Shown: one piece after another, positions 1-9,077 of the stretch
Layout of the letters: each line of letters opens with the position of its first letter
How positions within the stretch are numbered: the stretch's first letter is position 1
Assembly (NCBI GenBank): GCA_947457935.1
Contig: CANGXP010000013.1
Location: forward strand, 1 to 40,820
Reading direction: 5' to 3'
DNA from: Alphaproteobacteria bacterium
Lineage (GTDB): Bacteria > Pseudomonadota > Alphaproteobacteria > JAJTHO01 > CANGXP01
Length of the DNA: 40,820 bases
Made by a program: the position numbers and the translations under genes
Notes under the pieces: model-generated
Databases searched by the model: none
The model's input: only the letters and a program-made list of their open reading frames with translations
Told to the model about the DNA's origin: nothing

Positions 1-622
1 CACTGCTGACGCTGGAGAGGTCATAAGTTGCCGTACCAAGACTATCTGCACCGATAACCGAGCCTGTGGTGATGGTATATCCTGTTGGCGCGGCAACGCT
101 GTTGCCATAGATGTGACTTAGAGTGTTGGGGGTTGCGGTGACAAGGCGCGGTGTGATGGCAAGACTGCGTCCTGCGGTGTCGATGGTGAGGGTGTAGTTA
201 CTGCTGAGCGCAAGGTTGCCGTTATTAAGGGCATAGGCGCCAATATTTTCCCCTGCTGTGCGACTAAGTGCGCCTGTGAAGGCATCGGAACTATAGAGGC
301 TGCCGCTGGTGATAGTGTAGGCGAGAGTTGGGTCTGTATCGCCGTATTGTTTAGTTAGACCGGCGTTAGCGGTTACTGTTATAGCACGAGAGGTTACGTT
401 ATAGGCGCCGTTCGCAAAAGTGATGGTGTAGTTCGCGTTGCTAAGACCGCTCATGGTGTAAGTGTAAGCCCCCACGTTGCTGGCACTGCTGACGCTGGAG
501 AGGTCATAAGTTGCCGTACCAAGACTATCTGCACCGATAACCGAGCCTGTGGTGATGGTATATCCTGTTGGCGCGGCAACGCTGTTGCCATAGATGTGAC
601 TTAGAGTGTTGGGGGTTGCGGT
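1..622 (-). repeat. Direct repeat of MBG-domain DNA, 483-bp period
   Basis: Bases 1-139 and 484-622 are identical, an offset of 483 bp. They encode the same strand pattern (YGNSVAAPTGYTIT, then GADSLGTATYDLSS). Between the copies lie two other MBG-type units. 483 is a multiple of three, so recombination between copies would keep the frame and change only the length of the exoprotein. Confidence 0.85.
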
Positions 623-3600
623 AATGGCGCGCGTGTCAACAGTGAGTGCACCCGTTGCATAGGCAAGCGTGTAACCGCTTGCAGCCAATGTTCCTGCGGA
701 GGCAGTAAGACCCGCCGCATAAAAGCCTGCGTTAGGGCTAGCGGGTGTAGTGGCTAGAAGCGGCGCACCTGTCACTGTATCGCCAAACAATAAACCGCTG
801 AGCGTGTAAGCAGATTGCGAGATGCTATCACCATAAGTGATGGTTTGCGCGGTTGGTCTAACGGTCAATGTTTGCGCAGGTGCAGCACCCGTGTTGTAGA
901 AAATATAATTCCCTGTTGGATAGGCGCTAATGTCATCACCAAATACAATACCGTTTACTTGCGTGTAGGGTGTTAAACCGCCGATGGTGTGCGTGCCTGC
1001 GGTGCGGAGATAAACAAGAAAACGCCCAGAGGGGGTTGCAAGTGCAGAGGCGCCTGCGTTATTCACAAAGTCTGCATTGCGAATATACAAAACAAGAGGT
1101 GTGCCGCCACCGGTTGCTGTAATGACACCATTAAGTGTTATGTTGCCCGTCCTAGCAACGCCGTTTACCGTTGTAGCATTGATGGTGCGTAAGGTTGCAT
1201 TTGTTGCAGCATTAACAATCACATCGTCGGCAGTTAATATGCCCGTGCTATGGGTGATGCTGCCATTCGTTGAGAAAAGCGATAAATCATACGCGCCGCC
1301 TGTAATACTTTGAAAACTCAATAGGCTTCCAGCGCCTGTTGTACGCAACACTGTGTTTCCAGTTAGCGTTGCGTTGTTGTTAACTGTAAAAGTACTGGCT
1401 GCTTGGAACGTGCCTTGCATGTTAATCGCGGTGGTGCCCGTTAGCTGTATTTGCGATGCTGAAGTTAAATTGTTTCCAATTGTAAGAGTTCCGTTTGCTG
1501 TTAAGGAAATATTCCCTGATGTTGTTGTGAGTGTGTTGTTTATCGCAAGAGTAGATCCGCCAACAGCGTTGTTAAAGACAGTGAGAGCACCAGCGCTCAG
1601 TGCCCCATTCACCGTTACGCCTGTTGTCCCGTATATACTTATATTACCATAAACAGTCCTTGAGTTATTGATTGTTACTGTACCACCAAGCGTGTTTCCG
1701 CCTGCACAGCTTGCACCATCAATTCCAACGCAGGCACGGAACTGTGAAGTTGGTCTCACCTTGTTCATGTCAACTGTTAAGTTACCATTACGATTGTACA
1801 GATGGATTGCGGCGGCATCCAGTGTACCAAGAACAGAAATACCCTCAGCGCTGTTATAGGTAAAAGCAGCGATCGTTCCAAATGTTGAGGTAAGTGCCCC
1901 ATTCACCGTTACGCCTGTTGTCCCATATAAGTACATACCATAAGAAACAGTCCTTGAGTTATTGATTGTTACTGTACCACCAAGCGAGTTTCCGGTTCCA
2001 CAGCCTATACCATCAATTCCAACGCAGGCACGGAACTGTGAAGTTGGTCTCACCTTGTTCATGTCAACTGTTAAGTTACCATTACGATTGTACAGATTGA
2101 TTATTGGGGCATCCAGTGTACCAAGAACAGAAATACCCTCAGCGCTGTTCTCAGTGTAAGCATCGATTGAGCTGGCTGCTTGGAACGTGCCTTGCATGTT
2201 AATCGCGGTGCCCCTTAGATATATTTGCATTGCTGAAGTTAAATTGTTTCCAATTGTAAGAGTTCCGTTTGCTGTTAAGGTAATACTCCCTGATGTTGTT
2301 GTGAGTGTGTTGTTTATCGCAAGAGTAGATCCGCCAACAGCGTTGTTAAAGACAATGAGATCACCAGCGCTCAGTGCCCCATTCACCGTTACGCCTGTTG
2401 TCCCATATAAGTAAGTATAACCAGAAACAGTCCTTGAGTTATTGATTGTTACTGTACCACCAAGCGTGTTTGCGGGTCCACAGAATGCACCATCAATTCC
2501 AACGCAGGCACTGAACGAAGAAGTTGGTCTCACGTTGTTCATGTCAACTGTTAAGTTACCATTACGATTGTACAGATTGATTGTTGGGGCATCCAGTGTA
2601 CCAAGAACAGAAATACCCTCAGCGCTGTTATAGGTAAAAGCATAGATCGATCCAGGTGTTGAGGCAGTAAGTGCCCCATTCACCGTTACGCCTGTTGTCC
2701 CGTATAACAGAATAGGACCAGAAACAGTCCTTGAGTTATTGATTGTTACTGTACCACCAAGCGAGTTTCCGGTTCCACAGCTTGCACCATCAATTCCAAC
2801 GCAGGCAAAGAAGTGTGAAGTTGGTCTCACCTTGTTCATGTCAACTGTTAAGTTACCATTACGATTGTACAGATGGATTGTGTGGGCATCCAGTGTACCA
2901 AGAACAGAAATACCCTCAGCGCTGTTATAGGTAAAAGCATGGATCGATGCACCTGGACTTGTTGAGGTAGTAAGTGCCCCATTCACCGTTACGCCTGTTG
3001 TCCCGTATAACTGAATATAACCATAAACAGTCCTTGAGTTATTGATTGTTACTGTACCACCAAGCGTGTTTCCGCCTGCGCAGCTTGCACCATCAATTCC
3101 AACGCAGGCACTGAACGAAGAAGTTGGTCTCACCTTGTTCATGTCAACTGTTAAGTTACCATTACGATTGTACAGACTGATTGCTGGGGCATCCAGTGTA
3201 CCAAGAACAGAAATACCCTCAGTGCTGTTAGAAGTGAAAGCAGTGATTGAGCCACCCATTGAAACAGCAGCGTTAACGCTAATGGATCCGCCTGCATTGA
3301 CTGTAAGTCCGCCTGTTCCGCTGTTGGTGATGGCGGCGTTAATGACCGTGTCGCCGTGTGAGTTAAGCGTGAGGCTGTAAAAACTGTTCCACACAATGGG
3401 ATCGCTAACAGTTAACAAACCTGTGCCTGTGCCGCCGCTCCCTGCGGCATTTGTTGCAACGGTGACGTTATTACTGGCTAATAATGTTGTGAGTGTTGAA
3501 ACGTTAAGTATGGAGGTTGCGTCAGCTATTGCGGTGCGGGTTAGGTTGGGCGACGTACCTGTGCTGGTAACGCCGCCGTCTGTGCCGCTAGAAATAGTTA

Positions 3601-4975
3601 GATCAGTAGGATCAAGCAACAACAGTCCAGCACTTCCGTTAGTTGCCAGTGTGTTCACTGTTCCGTCAAAATTTAATACGGTTTTACCGGATGTTTCAAC
3701 AAAGCCTCCCGAGCCGGAAATCGCACCACCCCGAGCAGAAATGTCACCGTAAAAGCTGGTTTCCCCGTCTGCCCAAATAACGGTGCGCCCGGCATCACCA
3801 TTTTGCAGAGCATCGTTTTTAATCGTGCTGCCGCGACTCACGGTAACGTTTTTTGCCCTGGGTGTGCTTCCCTGCCCCTGATAATCACCACCGATTTTTA
3901 TGCTGCCGCCGGCACGCGCGCTGTTGGCGATGAACTCTTGTTCCGTTCGCACCGCCCCGCTTGCGGTGAGGGTTGCGGTTGCTTTGCTGGTTACATCGGG
4001 CGTTAGCGCGGCGCTGTTGCCTGAGGCATCGAGAACGGCTGTTGATTCAAGCGTAATTTTATCGGCCAAGACGTCAATTTGCCCGCCGCGCTGTCCGGCA
4101 TTTTTACCGCTTGCATCGAGAGTGCCGCTGATTTCAACGCGGCTGTCCCCCTGTTTCGCCGTGTTGTTGCTGCCCGCAGCATAGATGATAATTTTACCCC
4201 CTTCTGTGCGCGCAGCGGGAGCTTTTATCATCCCGCTGATGCTGATAAGGCTGTTTACAACCTCACGACCCGCAGCGGCAGTAAGCCAAACGCTGCCGTC
4301 TGTTGCTTCAATAAGCCCTCCATTGCTGACAAGCTGTTGCTTAACAGTATCACTTATGGTGATGCCCATCAGGCCATCACCGTATAAATCAAGCGTCATG
4401 CCGTCGCCAGAGGCAAGCTGAACTTTTTTAGCGCGGATAACTCCGTTGTTCAATACATTCGGCGCAACAAAACCAACAAGCCCTGCATCTTTCGCGGTGA
4501 TGTTCCCTTCATTGGTGATGGACGCATTCGCATTGCCCGTTTCGCGAAATTCCATGTTGCTTGCCATGAAATCATTATTTTTAATATTCGCGGTGGTGGC
4601 AATTAGTCCATTAACATCAATAACCGAATCTTTACCGAAAAATACCCCATTGGGGTTAATGAGAATAACGTTTCCATTAGCAGACAACCTGCCCATAATC
4701 CGCGACGGATCATTACTGTTCACTCGATTCAGCGCCACAGCGTTTGCGGAAGGTTGGATAAATTTTGTGTGTTCGTCAGCCTCAATATCAAAAGAGCGCC
4801 AGTCAATAATTGCTTTGTCACTTAGTTGATTAACAATAAGTTCTTTACCAACACTGCTTATGGTGGCGTTGCCCGCTGCAACCACGCCATCTTGCGGGTT
4901 TGCAAACGCAGGGGAAGCCGCATTAAGCAGCAAACTTGCTATGCACACTCTGATATAAAGAGAACTCCCACACAT
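1..4975 (-). CDS. TpsA-type filamentous haemagglutinin-like exoprotein (3' end outside window)
   Basis: Open on the minus strand from an ATG at 4975 to the window edge, at least 1658 codons. The N-terminus has a short signal peptide with a likely cut after SPAFA (residues 22-26). A haemagglutination/TPS secretion domain follows, with the signature NPNGVFFG (about residues 108-115) and, around residues 400-440, the stretch GRTVIWADGETSFYGD and GGFVETSGK typical of large FHA-like exoproteins. Next come five nearly identical modules (see repeat entry) and then MBG-type beta repeats (for example KQYGDTDPTLAYTITSG). In TPS systems this protein is threaded across the outer membrane by the TpsB partner, whose gene ends 35 bp upstream. 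It probably acts as an adhesin or surface fibre; the ligand is unknown. No good ribosome-binding site is visible before the ATG, so coupling to tpsB is likely. Frame checks at several points found no stop, but this was not done base by base. Confidence 0.9.
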   Translation of the reverse strand, partial: MCGSSLYIRVCIASLLLNAASPAFANPQDGVVAAGNATISSVGKELIVNQLSDKAIIDWRSFDIEADEHTKFIQPSANAVALNRVNSNDPSRIMGRLSANGNVILINPNGVFFGKDSVIDVNGLIATTANIKNNDFMASNMEFRETGNANASITNEGNITAKDAGLVGFVAPNVLNNGVIRAKKVQLASGDGMTLDLYGDGLMGITISDTVKQQLVSNGGLIEATDGSVWLTAAAGREVVNSLISISGMIKAPAARTEGGKIIIYAAGSNNTAKQGDSRVEISGTLDASGKNAGQRGGQIDVLADKITLESTAVLDASGNSAALTPDVTSKATATLTASGAVRTEQEFIANSARAGGSIKIGGDYQGQGSTPRAKNVTVSRGSTIKNDALQNGDAGRTVIWADGETSFYGDISARGGAISGSGGFVETSGKTVLNFDGTVNTLATNGSAGLLLLDPTDLTISSGTDGGVTSTGTSPNLTRTAIADATSILNVSTLTTLLASNNVTVATNAAGSGGTGTGLLTVSDPIVWNSFYSLTLNSHGDTVINAAITNSGTGGLTVNAGGSISVNAAVSMGGSITAFTSNSTEGISVLGTLDAPAISLYNRNGNLTVDMNKVRPTSSFSACVGIDGASCAGGNTLGGTVTINNSRTVYGYIQLYGTTGVTVNGALTTSTSPGASIHAFTYNSAEGISVLGTLDAHTIHLYNRNGNLTVDMNKVRPTSHFFACVGIDGASCGTGNSLGGTVTINNSRTVSGPILLYGTTGVTVNGALTASTPGSIYAFTYNSAEGISVLGTLDAPTINLYNRNGNLTVDMNNVRPTSSFSACVGIDGAFCGPANTLGGTVTINNSRTVSGYTYLYGTTGVTVNGALSAGDLIVFNNAVGGSTLAINNTLTTTSGSITLTANGTLTIGNNLTSAMQIYLRGTAINMQGTFQAASSIDAYTENSAEGISVLGTLDAPIINLYNRNGNLTVDMNKVRPTSQFRACVGIDGIGCGTGNSLGGTVTINNSRTVSYGMYLYGTTGVTVNGALTSTFGTIAAFTYNSAEGISVLGTLDAAAIHLYNRNGNLTVDMNKVRPTSQFRACVGIDGASCAGGNTLGGTVTINNSRTVYGNISIYGTTGVTVNGALSAGALTVFNNAVGGSTLAINNTLTTTSGNISLTANGTLTIGNNLTSASQIQLTGTTAINMQGTFQAASTFTVNNNATLTGNTVLRTTGAGSLLSFQSITGGAYDLSLFSTNGSITHSTGILTADDVIVNAATNATLRTINATTVNGVARTGNITLNGVITATGGGTPLVLYIRNADFVNNAGASALATPSGRFLVYLRTAGTHTIGGLTPYTQVNGIVFGDDISAYPTGNYIFYNTGAAPAQTLTVRPTAQTITYGDSISQSAYTLSGLLFGDTVTGAPLLATTPASPNAGFYAAGLTASAGTLAASGYTLAYATGALTVDTRAITATPNTLSHIYGNSVAAPTGYTITTGSVIGADSLGTATYDLSSVSSASNVGAYTYTMSGLSNANYTITFANGAYNVTSRAITVTANAGLTKQYGDTDPTLAYTITSGSLYSSDAFTGALSRTAGENIGAYALNNGNLALSSNYTLTIDTAGRSLAITPRLVTATPNTLSHIYGNSVAAPTGYTITTGSVIGADSLGTATYDLSSVSS
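1651..3237 (-). repeat. Five near-identical ~300-bp modules inside tpsA
   Basis: Five copies begin (plus-strand coordinates) near 1653, 1949, 2429, 2725 and 3028. Each contains a shared block of about 200 bp coding for GISVLGTLDA, LYNRNGNLTVDMN(K/N)VRPTS, a CVGIDGxxC loop and GGTVTINNSRTV. Spacing is about 296-303 bp except between copies 2 and 3 (480 bp), where an extra segment (about 2165-2415) duplicates 1385-1640. Variation between copies is concentrated in short windows just after the cysteine loop and just after the YGTTGVTVNGAL stretch. The spacings appear to be multiples of three. Confidence 0.85.
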
Positions 4976-5010
4976 TGTTACGATAATGCCACAATTTGAT
5001 TAACTATTTG

Positions 5011-6696
5011 TTAAAAGCGGATACCAAACTCAACCAATAATACAGGGTTTTTGCCACTATTACCAAAACGGGGCGTGTCAATACGCCGCAGCAGCGGTTG
5101 CGCCAAAGTTGATTTTATTCCTAGGCCACTGTCATGCCCCAAGCGCAAACCAGCACCCACCGAAGCAGCGGTTGCATTACGACCATCCGTATCATTATTC
5201 CAAACCTTGGCACGATCGTAAAAAATAAACGGCGTGTAACTGAATTTTTTATAAGGTAAACTTGTGTATTGCAGCTCTAATGAGGCGCTTATCCCTTTAT
5301 CTCCGCTTATTTCACCCACATCGAACGCGCGTCCCATTGTTGCGCCGCCATAACTAAACTCTTGCGATGAAAAAAGCGGTGTATCAGCAAAAAGACCATT
5401 TGCTTTTGTTACAACAGACAGTCGCTCGTTTATGGGCTGTTCTCTGGTTAGATTAAGTTGCAGCGTTGTAAAATCGGCGCTTGCTTCCGCGCGAGAAATA
5501 TCAGCATCACCCCTCCCTCGCGCACCCCATACATCCAGCCCTTTTGTAATAATCAACTGAGAAGAATTTATAGCATCCGTCGCGTCCGTCACATCATAAG
5601 CAGCCTCCAAACTTAACAGCCGCAAGCTGTCTTTGCTCAGTAAGCTGTCTGATGCTTTGCTCTCACTATCTTTCAAACTGATACTTGCGGAGAATACCAA
5701 ATTTTCATCACGTTGGCGAAGGGGTTGGAAGCTAACATTGACAGTTGCATCCAGTGAATTGCTTGTAATATCTTGGTCTGTAAGCGTAAATCCGGGGGCA
5801 GCTTTGGCAAAACTTGTTGAAAGTTGGAGCCGCCATTGCGGGCTAAGCGGTATTTGATGCACGATGCTGCCAAACTGTAATTCTTTTAAAGGGATGGTGC
5901 TGCTGGCGGAAATAGTTGTTCTTTGCAGGGGTATAAAACTGTGCTGATACCCAAATTGTTGTCGCCAAGGCCCCAAAAAGCGGGAACTGTAGTTATTGAT
6001 GCTATAAATACCCTGTGCGCCTTCTTTTTTTTCTGAAAGAATGAGCTTTATTGCGCCTTCTTGTGCGGGGTTTGTTACCTCCCTGATACTGCCAAAAACA
6101 CGCGCGCCGTTTATATCGTTAAGCCGCAATAAGAAACTTTCTAACGTGTCAAGACGAGGCGGATTTTGCTCTAAAAGTTTTGTAACAAGCCTTTTAACAA
6201 CGCGATTTTCTTTCATGCTATCAGGCACGTCAACCGATGCAATATGCCCTTCTATAACACGAATAAGAACAGTACCGTTGTCGATTTCTTGAGCAGGAAT
6301 ATAGGCAGTTGCAAGAAAATATCCCTTTTCTTTATAAAGGCTTACTAATTTATCTTTTATCGCCCAAACGTCTTTCAACAGTATTTTTTTGTTGATGAAG
6401 GGAGCATATACGCCCTTTAACTCCTTCCCAGAAAATACAGTGACGCCTTCAATTTTCACGCTCCTAAGCAACAAGGGTATTTGTGCGTTTTCTTTGGTAA
6501 GCGGTTGTTGATTGACTGTATTGGGAATACGAATTGCGGGAATAGGAGACGCAATATTTTCGAGGAATTGTAGCGGTTTTATGCGCGATACATCAGCCGT
6601 ATTCGGGATAACTTGCGCTTTAGCAGAACCATGCACTAGAATTGAGCACAATACTATGGCTCGCAAAAAAGAGTTGTGTATGTGCCTTTTCCTCAT
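5011..6696 (-). CDS. TpsB / ShlB-FhaC-type two-partner secretion transporter
   Basis: An outer-membrane pore of the Omp85/TpsB superfamily that exports the neighbouring TpsA. From the ATG at 6696 it is 561 aa, opening with a basic, hydrophobic signal peptide (RKRHIHNSFLRAIVLCSIL, cut near AKA). POTRA domains follow: the motif GYFLATAYIPAQ and then VLIRVIEGHI is the typical ShlB POTRA_2 signature, with a second POTRA after it. The rest is a 16-strand-type beta barrel. The protein ends in phenylalanine (EFGIRF), as expected for BAM-dependent barrel insertion. A GTG at 6726 would add ten residues; neither start has a clear ribosome-binding site, and the ATG gives the better signal peptide. It is followed 35 bp later by tpsA on the same strand, so the two are probably one transcript. 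Confidence 0.9.
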   Translation of the reverse strand: MRKRHIHNSFLRAIVLCSILVHGSAKAQVIPNTADVSRIKPLQFLENIASPIPAIRIPNTVNQQPLTKENAQIPLLLRSVKIEGVTVFSGKELKGVYAPFINKKILLKDVWAIKDKLVSLYKEKGYFLATAYIPAQEIDNGTVLIRVIEGHIASVDVPDSMKENRVVKRLVTKLLEQNPPRLDTLESFLLRLNDINGARVFGSIREVTNPAQEGAIKLILSEKKEGAQGIYSINNYSSRFLGPWRQQFGYQHSFIPLQRTTISASSTIPLKELQFGSIVHQIPLSPQWRLQLSTSFAKAAPGFTLTDQDITSNSLDATVNVSFQPLRQRDENLVFSASISLKDSESKASDSLLSKDSLRLLSLEAAYDVTDATDAINSSQLIITKGLDVWGARGRGDADISRAEASADFTTLQLNLTREQPINERLSVVTKANGLFADTPLFSSQEFSYGGATMGRAFDVGEISGDKGISASLELQYTSLPYKKFSYTPFIFYDRAKVWNNDTDGRNATAASVGAGLRLGHDSGLGIKSTLAQPLLRRIDTPRFGNSGKNPVLLVEFGIRF

Positions 6697-6786
6697 TGAA
6701 CGTAACTTTATGCCGTGGTTTTTCACTTAGAAGTAAATTTTACTGTGGGGATGTTTAAAAAGAGTTAAAGTGGTAATGCAGCCCGT

Positions 6787-6815
6787 ATAATATTTACCCG
6801 CTAAGAACTAGTCAT
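6787..6815 (-). promoter_or_regulatory. Candidate sigma-70-like promoter for tpsB-tpsA
   Basis: On the minus strand ATGACT (6815-6810) and TATTAT (6792-6787) are 17 bp apart, matching four and five of six consensus bases. The 7-bp inverted repeat TAGTCAT/ATGACTA (6809-6815 and 6834-6840) covers the -35 region and could be an operator. Sequence inspection only. Confidence 0.35.
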
Positions 6816-6842
6816 GAGTAACTTTCTTTTGAAATGACTATA

Positions 6843-8480
6843 TTACTCCCCAAACGTAAAAGCATAGCCTTCTAGCCCTGCGTCACCCGCCGTGATTTCC
6901 AATAACCCGTTTTGCTTCTTGTTCTGATTAACCAGTTCATAAAGGGTGTGGTTCTTGACGGTGACAATGCCATCAACAACATCTTTTCCTGCGCTTGTGC
7001 CCAGCGGCAAACCATTTAAGGTGAGGGTGGCAGGAATGGTTTTGCCATCTTGTGCACCCAACACAAGAAAAACTTTTTTGGCGGTGAAATTGAGTTGTAG
7101 CGTTGCGCCTTTTTCAAGCGAGACAATATATTGCTGCTTGATTGCCCATTTGCCGCTTAAGCTCCAGTTATCAGTAGGAAGGAATTTAGGGGGTGTAAAC
7201 GCGCCGTCTGTCTGCTGTATTGTGCCTGAAAATATGTCACCGCGTCCATATCCTAAATAGGTCTCAGGTGTTTGCGTGCGAGAGAAGGGTTGCGGCGCAA
7301 CAGCAGTTTCCATTTTTTTATCTAACCCTAATAAATGACGAATGTTATTCTCTGTTTGTGCATAATTTCCCTCTCCAAAATGGGTGTAAACAACTTGTCC
7401 TTGCTGATTAATTAAATAGTGGGCAGGCCAATAGCGGTTTTGAAAAGCTGTCCATGTATCAAGGCGATTGTCCACCGCAACGGGGTATTGAATGCCATGT
7501 TTTTTCAAGGCTGCCCGCACATTATCCACGTTTTTCTCAAACTCAAATTCAGGGGCATGAATGCCAATTATCACAAGCCCCTTGTCGCGATACGTTGCAT
7601 CCCATTTTGTAATATACGGCAGGGTACGGATGCAGTTGATGCAAGAATATGTCCAAAAATCAATCAGCACCAACTTGCCTTTAAGAGATGCCATGGTGCG
7701 TGGGTTGCTATTCAGCCATTCCTGAATGCCTGTAAATTCAGGGGCAGGGTACGGTTTTTCTAAAGCGTCTTGCAGCCCTGTTTCCGTTATAACGGATGGT
7801 TGAGGGGGATTTGTAAACAGTGTTTGTGCGTCAAGTCCTGAAGCAATAAACGCAACGGCAAGGAGGATTATTACCCCAAAACCCTTGCGGATTTTTTGCG
7901 CATGGATAGCGAAAAAATTAAGTTTAGTCATCGCTTTTCTTCCCATGAGTGAAATGAGGAGCATGGGAATGCCTGCCCCCATTGCGAAGGAAACTATCAA
8001 CGCGAGTGCTTGTGCGTCAGACTCTTGGCGGATGATCTGCACCAAGGCAACGGCGAGGAGGGGGCCTGCACAGGGTGTCCACACCACACCAATCAACAGC
8101 CCGATGAGAATGCCGCTTAATAAACCATCGTCTGTCTTAGAGCTAAGTCTGTTTCCCATGTTGGCAAATCGTTGTGTGGCGGCGGAAAATTTGTCTGAAA
8201 GCGTTGTGGAGAGCAGTACACAGCCGAATACGGCAAGCAACACGAGAGAAGCATTTTTAAGGCTATCAAGGTTAATGCCCAGCGTGCTCACAAGGGCACG
8301 GGAGAAAAGCGCAAATGCCGAAAACGCAAGTACAAAGCCAATAATAATCCCAAACGGTCGTTTTCTGCCACCGTCAAGCGATGCCCCTAGCACCAGTGGC
8401 AGCACGGGCAAAATACACGGGCTGGCGATGAGCGCGAGTCCTTCAAGGAAGGAAAGCCCAATTTCTAACGGTGCGAGCAT
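6843..8480 (-). CDS. dipZ: DipZ-like protein: CcdA/DsbD membrane domain + thioredoxin-like domain + C-terminal beta domain
   Basis: 545 aa. The first ~210 residues form a CcdA/DsbD-type membrane electron carrier with two conserved cysteine motifs (SPCILPVLPLVLG near the start and TPCAGPLLAVAL around residue 136) and about six transmembrane helices. Next is a TlpA/AhpC-like thioredoxin domain with a CINC active site in FWTYSCINCIRTLP (about residues 275-290), and then a ~150-residue beta-rich domain found in DipZ proteins. Members of this family move electrons from cytoplasmic thioredoxin to the periplasm. The gene is last in the msrA-msrB-small peptide-dipZ run, starting 4 bp after the small ORF's stop. 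The obvious role, inferred from context, is recycling the exported MsrB. Family assignment is firm; the partner is inferred. Confidence 0.9.
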   Translation of the reverse strand: MLAPLEIGLSFLEGLALIASPCILPVLPLVLGASLDGGRKRPFGIIIGFVLAFSAFALFSRALVSTLGINLDSLKNASLVLLAVFGCVLLSTTLSDKFSAATQRFANMGNRLSSKTDDGLLSGILIGLLIGVVWTPCAGPLLAVALVQIIRQESDAQALALIVSFAMGAGIPMLLISLMGRKAMTKLNFFAIHAQKIRKGFGVIILLAVAFIASGLDAQTLFTNPPQPSVITETGLQDALEKPYPAPEFTGIQEWLNSNPRTMASLKGKLVLIDFWTYSCINCIRTLPYITKWDATYRDKGLVIIGIHAPEFEFEKNVDNVRAALKKHGIQYPVAVDNRLDTWTAFQNRYWPAHYLINQQGQVVYTHFGEGNYAQTENNIRHLLGLDKKMETAVAPQPFSRTQTPETYLGYGRGDIFSGTIQQTDGAFTPPKFLPTDNWSLSGKWAIKQQYIVSLEKGATLQLNFTAKKVFLVLGAQDGKTIPATLTLNGLPLGTSAGKDVVDGIVTVKNHTLYELVNQNKKQNGLLEITAGDAGLEGYAFTFGE

Positions 8481-8484
8481 CTGC

Positions 8485-8571
8485 TTAACCGTGTGCGTGG
8501 AATTGTGCTACAACGCAAATAATCAGGGCAATAGACCCGAGCAACCATAGTTTTAAGATGTTTTTTTTCAT
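8485..8571 (-). CDS. 28-codon single-span membrane peptide between msrB and dipZ
   Basis: A short reading frame whose ATG (8571-8569) shares one base with the msrB stop (TAATG). Its TAA (8487-8485) lies 4 bp before the dipZ ATG. The peptide starts MKKNILKLW, has one hydrophobic stretch (LLGSIALIICVVA) with a single cysteine, and ends in a short His-containing tail (QFHAHG). It fills the msrB-dipZ gap exactly, as expected of a translationally coupled gene. I recognise no family. It may be a small subunit of the redox relay or only a coupling leader for dipZ. Confidence 0.5.
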   Translation of the reverse strand: MKKNILKLWLLGSIALIICVVAQFHAHG

Positions 8572-9068
8572 TACCCGTTGTCCTTAGGGATAAATTTCAA
8601 AGCAATCCCGTTGTTGCAATAGCGCAAGCCCGTGGGGGCGGGGCCATCGTCGAAAACGTGTCCGTGGTGTCCGCCACATTTCGCGCAATGATATTCCGTA
8701 CGCGTTTGAAATAAAGTGCGGTCAATTTTTGTGCCCAGATGCCCTTCTATGGCATCAAAAAAACTTGGCCAGCCTGTGCCTGAATCAAATTTTGTGCTCG
8801 ATAAGAACAATGGCAAGTCACAGCCAACACAGGAAAAAGTGCCCTCACGATGCTCATCTAGCAACGCACTTGTATACGGGCGTTCTGTGCCTTCTTCGCG
8901 TAAAATGTTGTATTGGGCGGGGGTGAGCCGCTTTTTCCATTCATCTTTTGACAAATTTAGAATAGCAAATTTTTCCAAAGCAAATGCTTTGCTGGCTTGT
9001 ATTAAAGGCAGTGCTGCAAGGCTTAAAAGTCCGCCGCTGAAGAGTTTTAAAAGGGTGCGTCGTTGCAT
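8571..9068 (-). CDS. msrB: Peptide-methionine (R)-S-oxide reductase MsrB, Tat-exported
   Basis: 165 aa. Reduces the R-epimer of methionine sulfoxide in proteins. The core motifs are all present: zinc-binding CVGC and CAKC pairs, GTGWPSF, HGHVFDDGP and the catalytic cysteine in RYCNNGIALKF. The N-terminus reads MQRRTLLKLFSGG followed by a hydrophobic stretch and an AFA-like cut site near residue 30. This is a twin-arginine signal, so the enzyme should act folded in the periplasm, where it would need an electron donor such as the DipZ-like protein encoded just downstream. The gene starts 9 bp after msrA, and its stop overlaps the start of a 28-codon ORF. Family assignment is certain; Tat export is inferred from the signal. 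Confidence 0.95.
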   Translation of the reverse strand: MQRRTLLKLFSGGLLSLAALPLIQASKAFALEKFAILNLSKDEWKKRLTPAQYNILREEGTERPYTSALLDEHREGTFSCVGCDLPLFLSSTKFDSGTGWPSFFDAIEGHLGTKIDRTLFQTRTEYHCAKCGGHHGHVFDDGPAPTGLRYCNNGIALKFIPKDNG

Positions 9069-9077
9069 GAAAAGCCT

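Noticed and set aside
1077-4829. Many plus-strand reading frames of 60-127 codons across the first 4.8 kb
   Set aside because: They are antisense shadows of the repeated, stop-poor tpsA gene; they repeat with its modules and have no independent features.
5011-6726. TpsA/TpsB pair as a contact-dependent inhibition (CDI) system
   Set aside because: No toxin tip or small immunity gene can be seen, and the exoprotein's 3' end is outside the window; the MBG repeats point to an adhesin.
7885-8550. 221-codon plus-strand frame opposite dipZ
   Set aside because: Antisense to a clear DipZ membrane domain; low-complexity Ser/Ala-rich translation and no family match.
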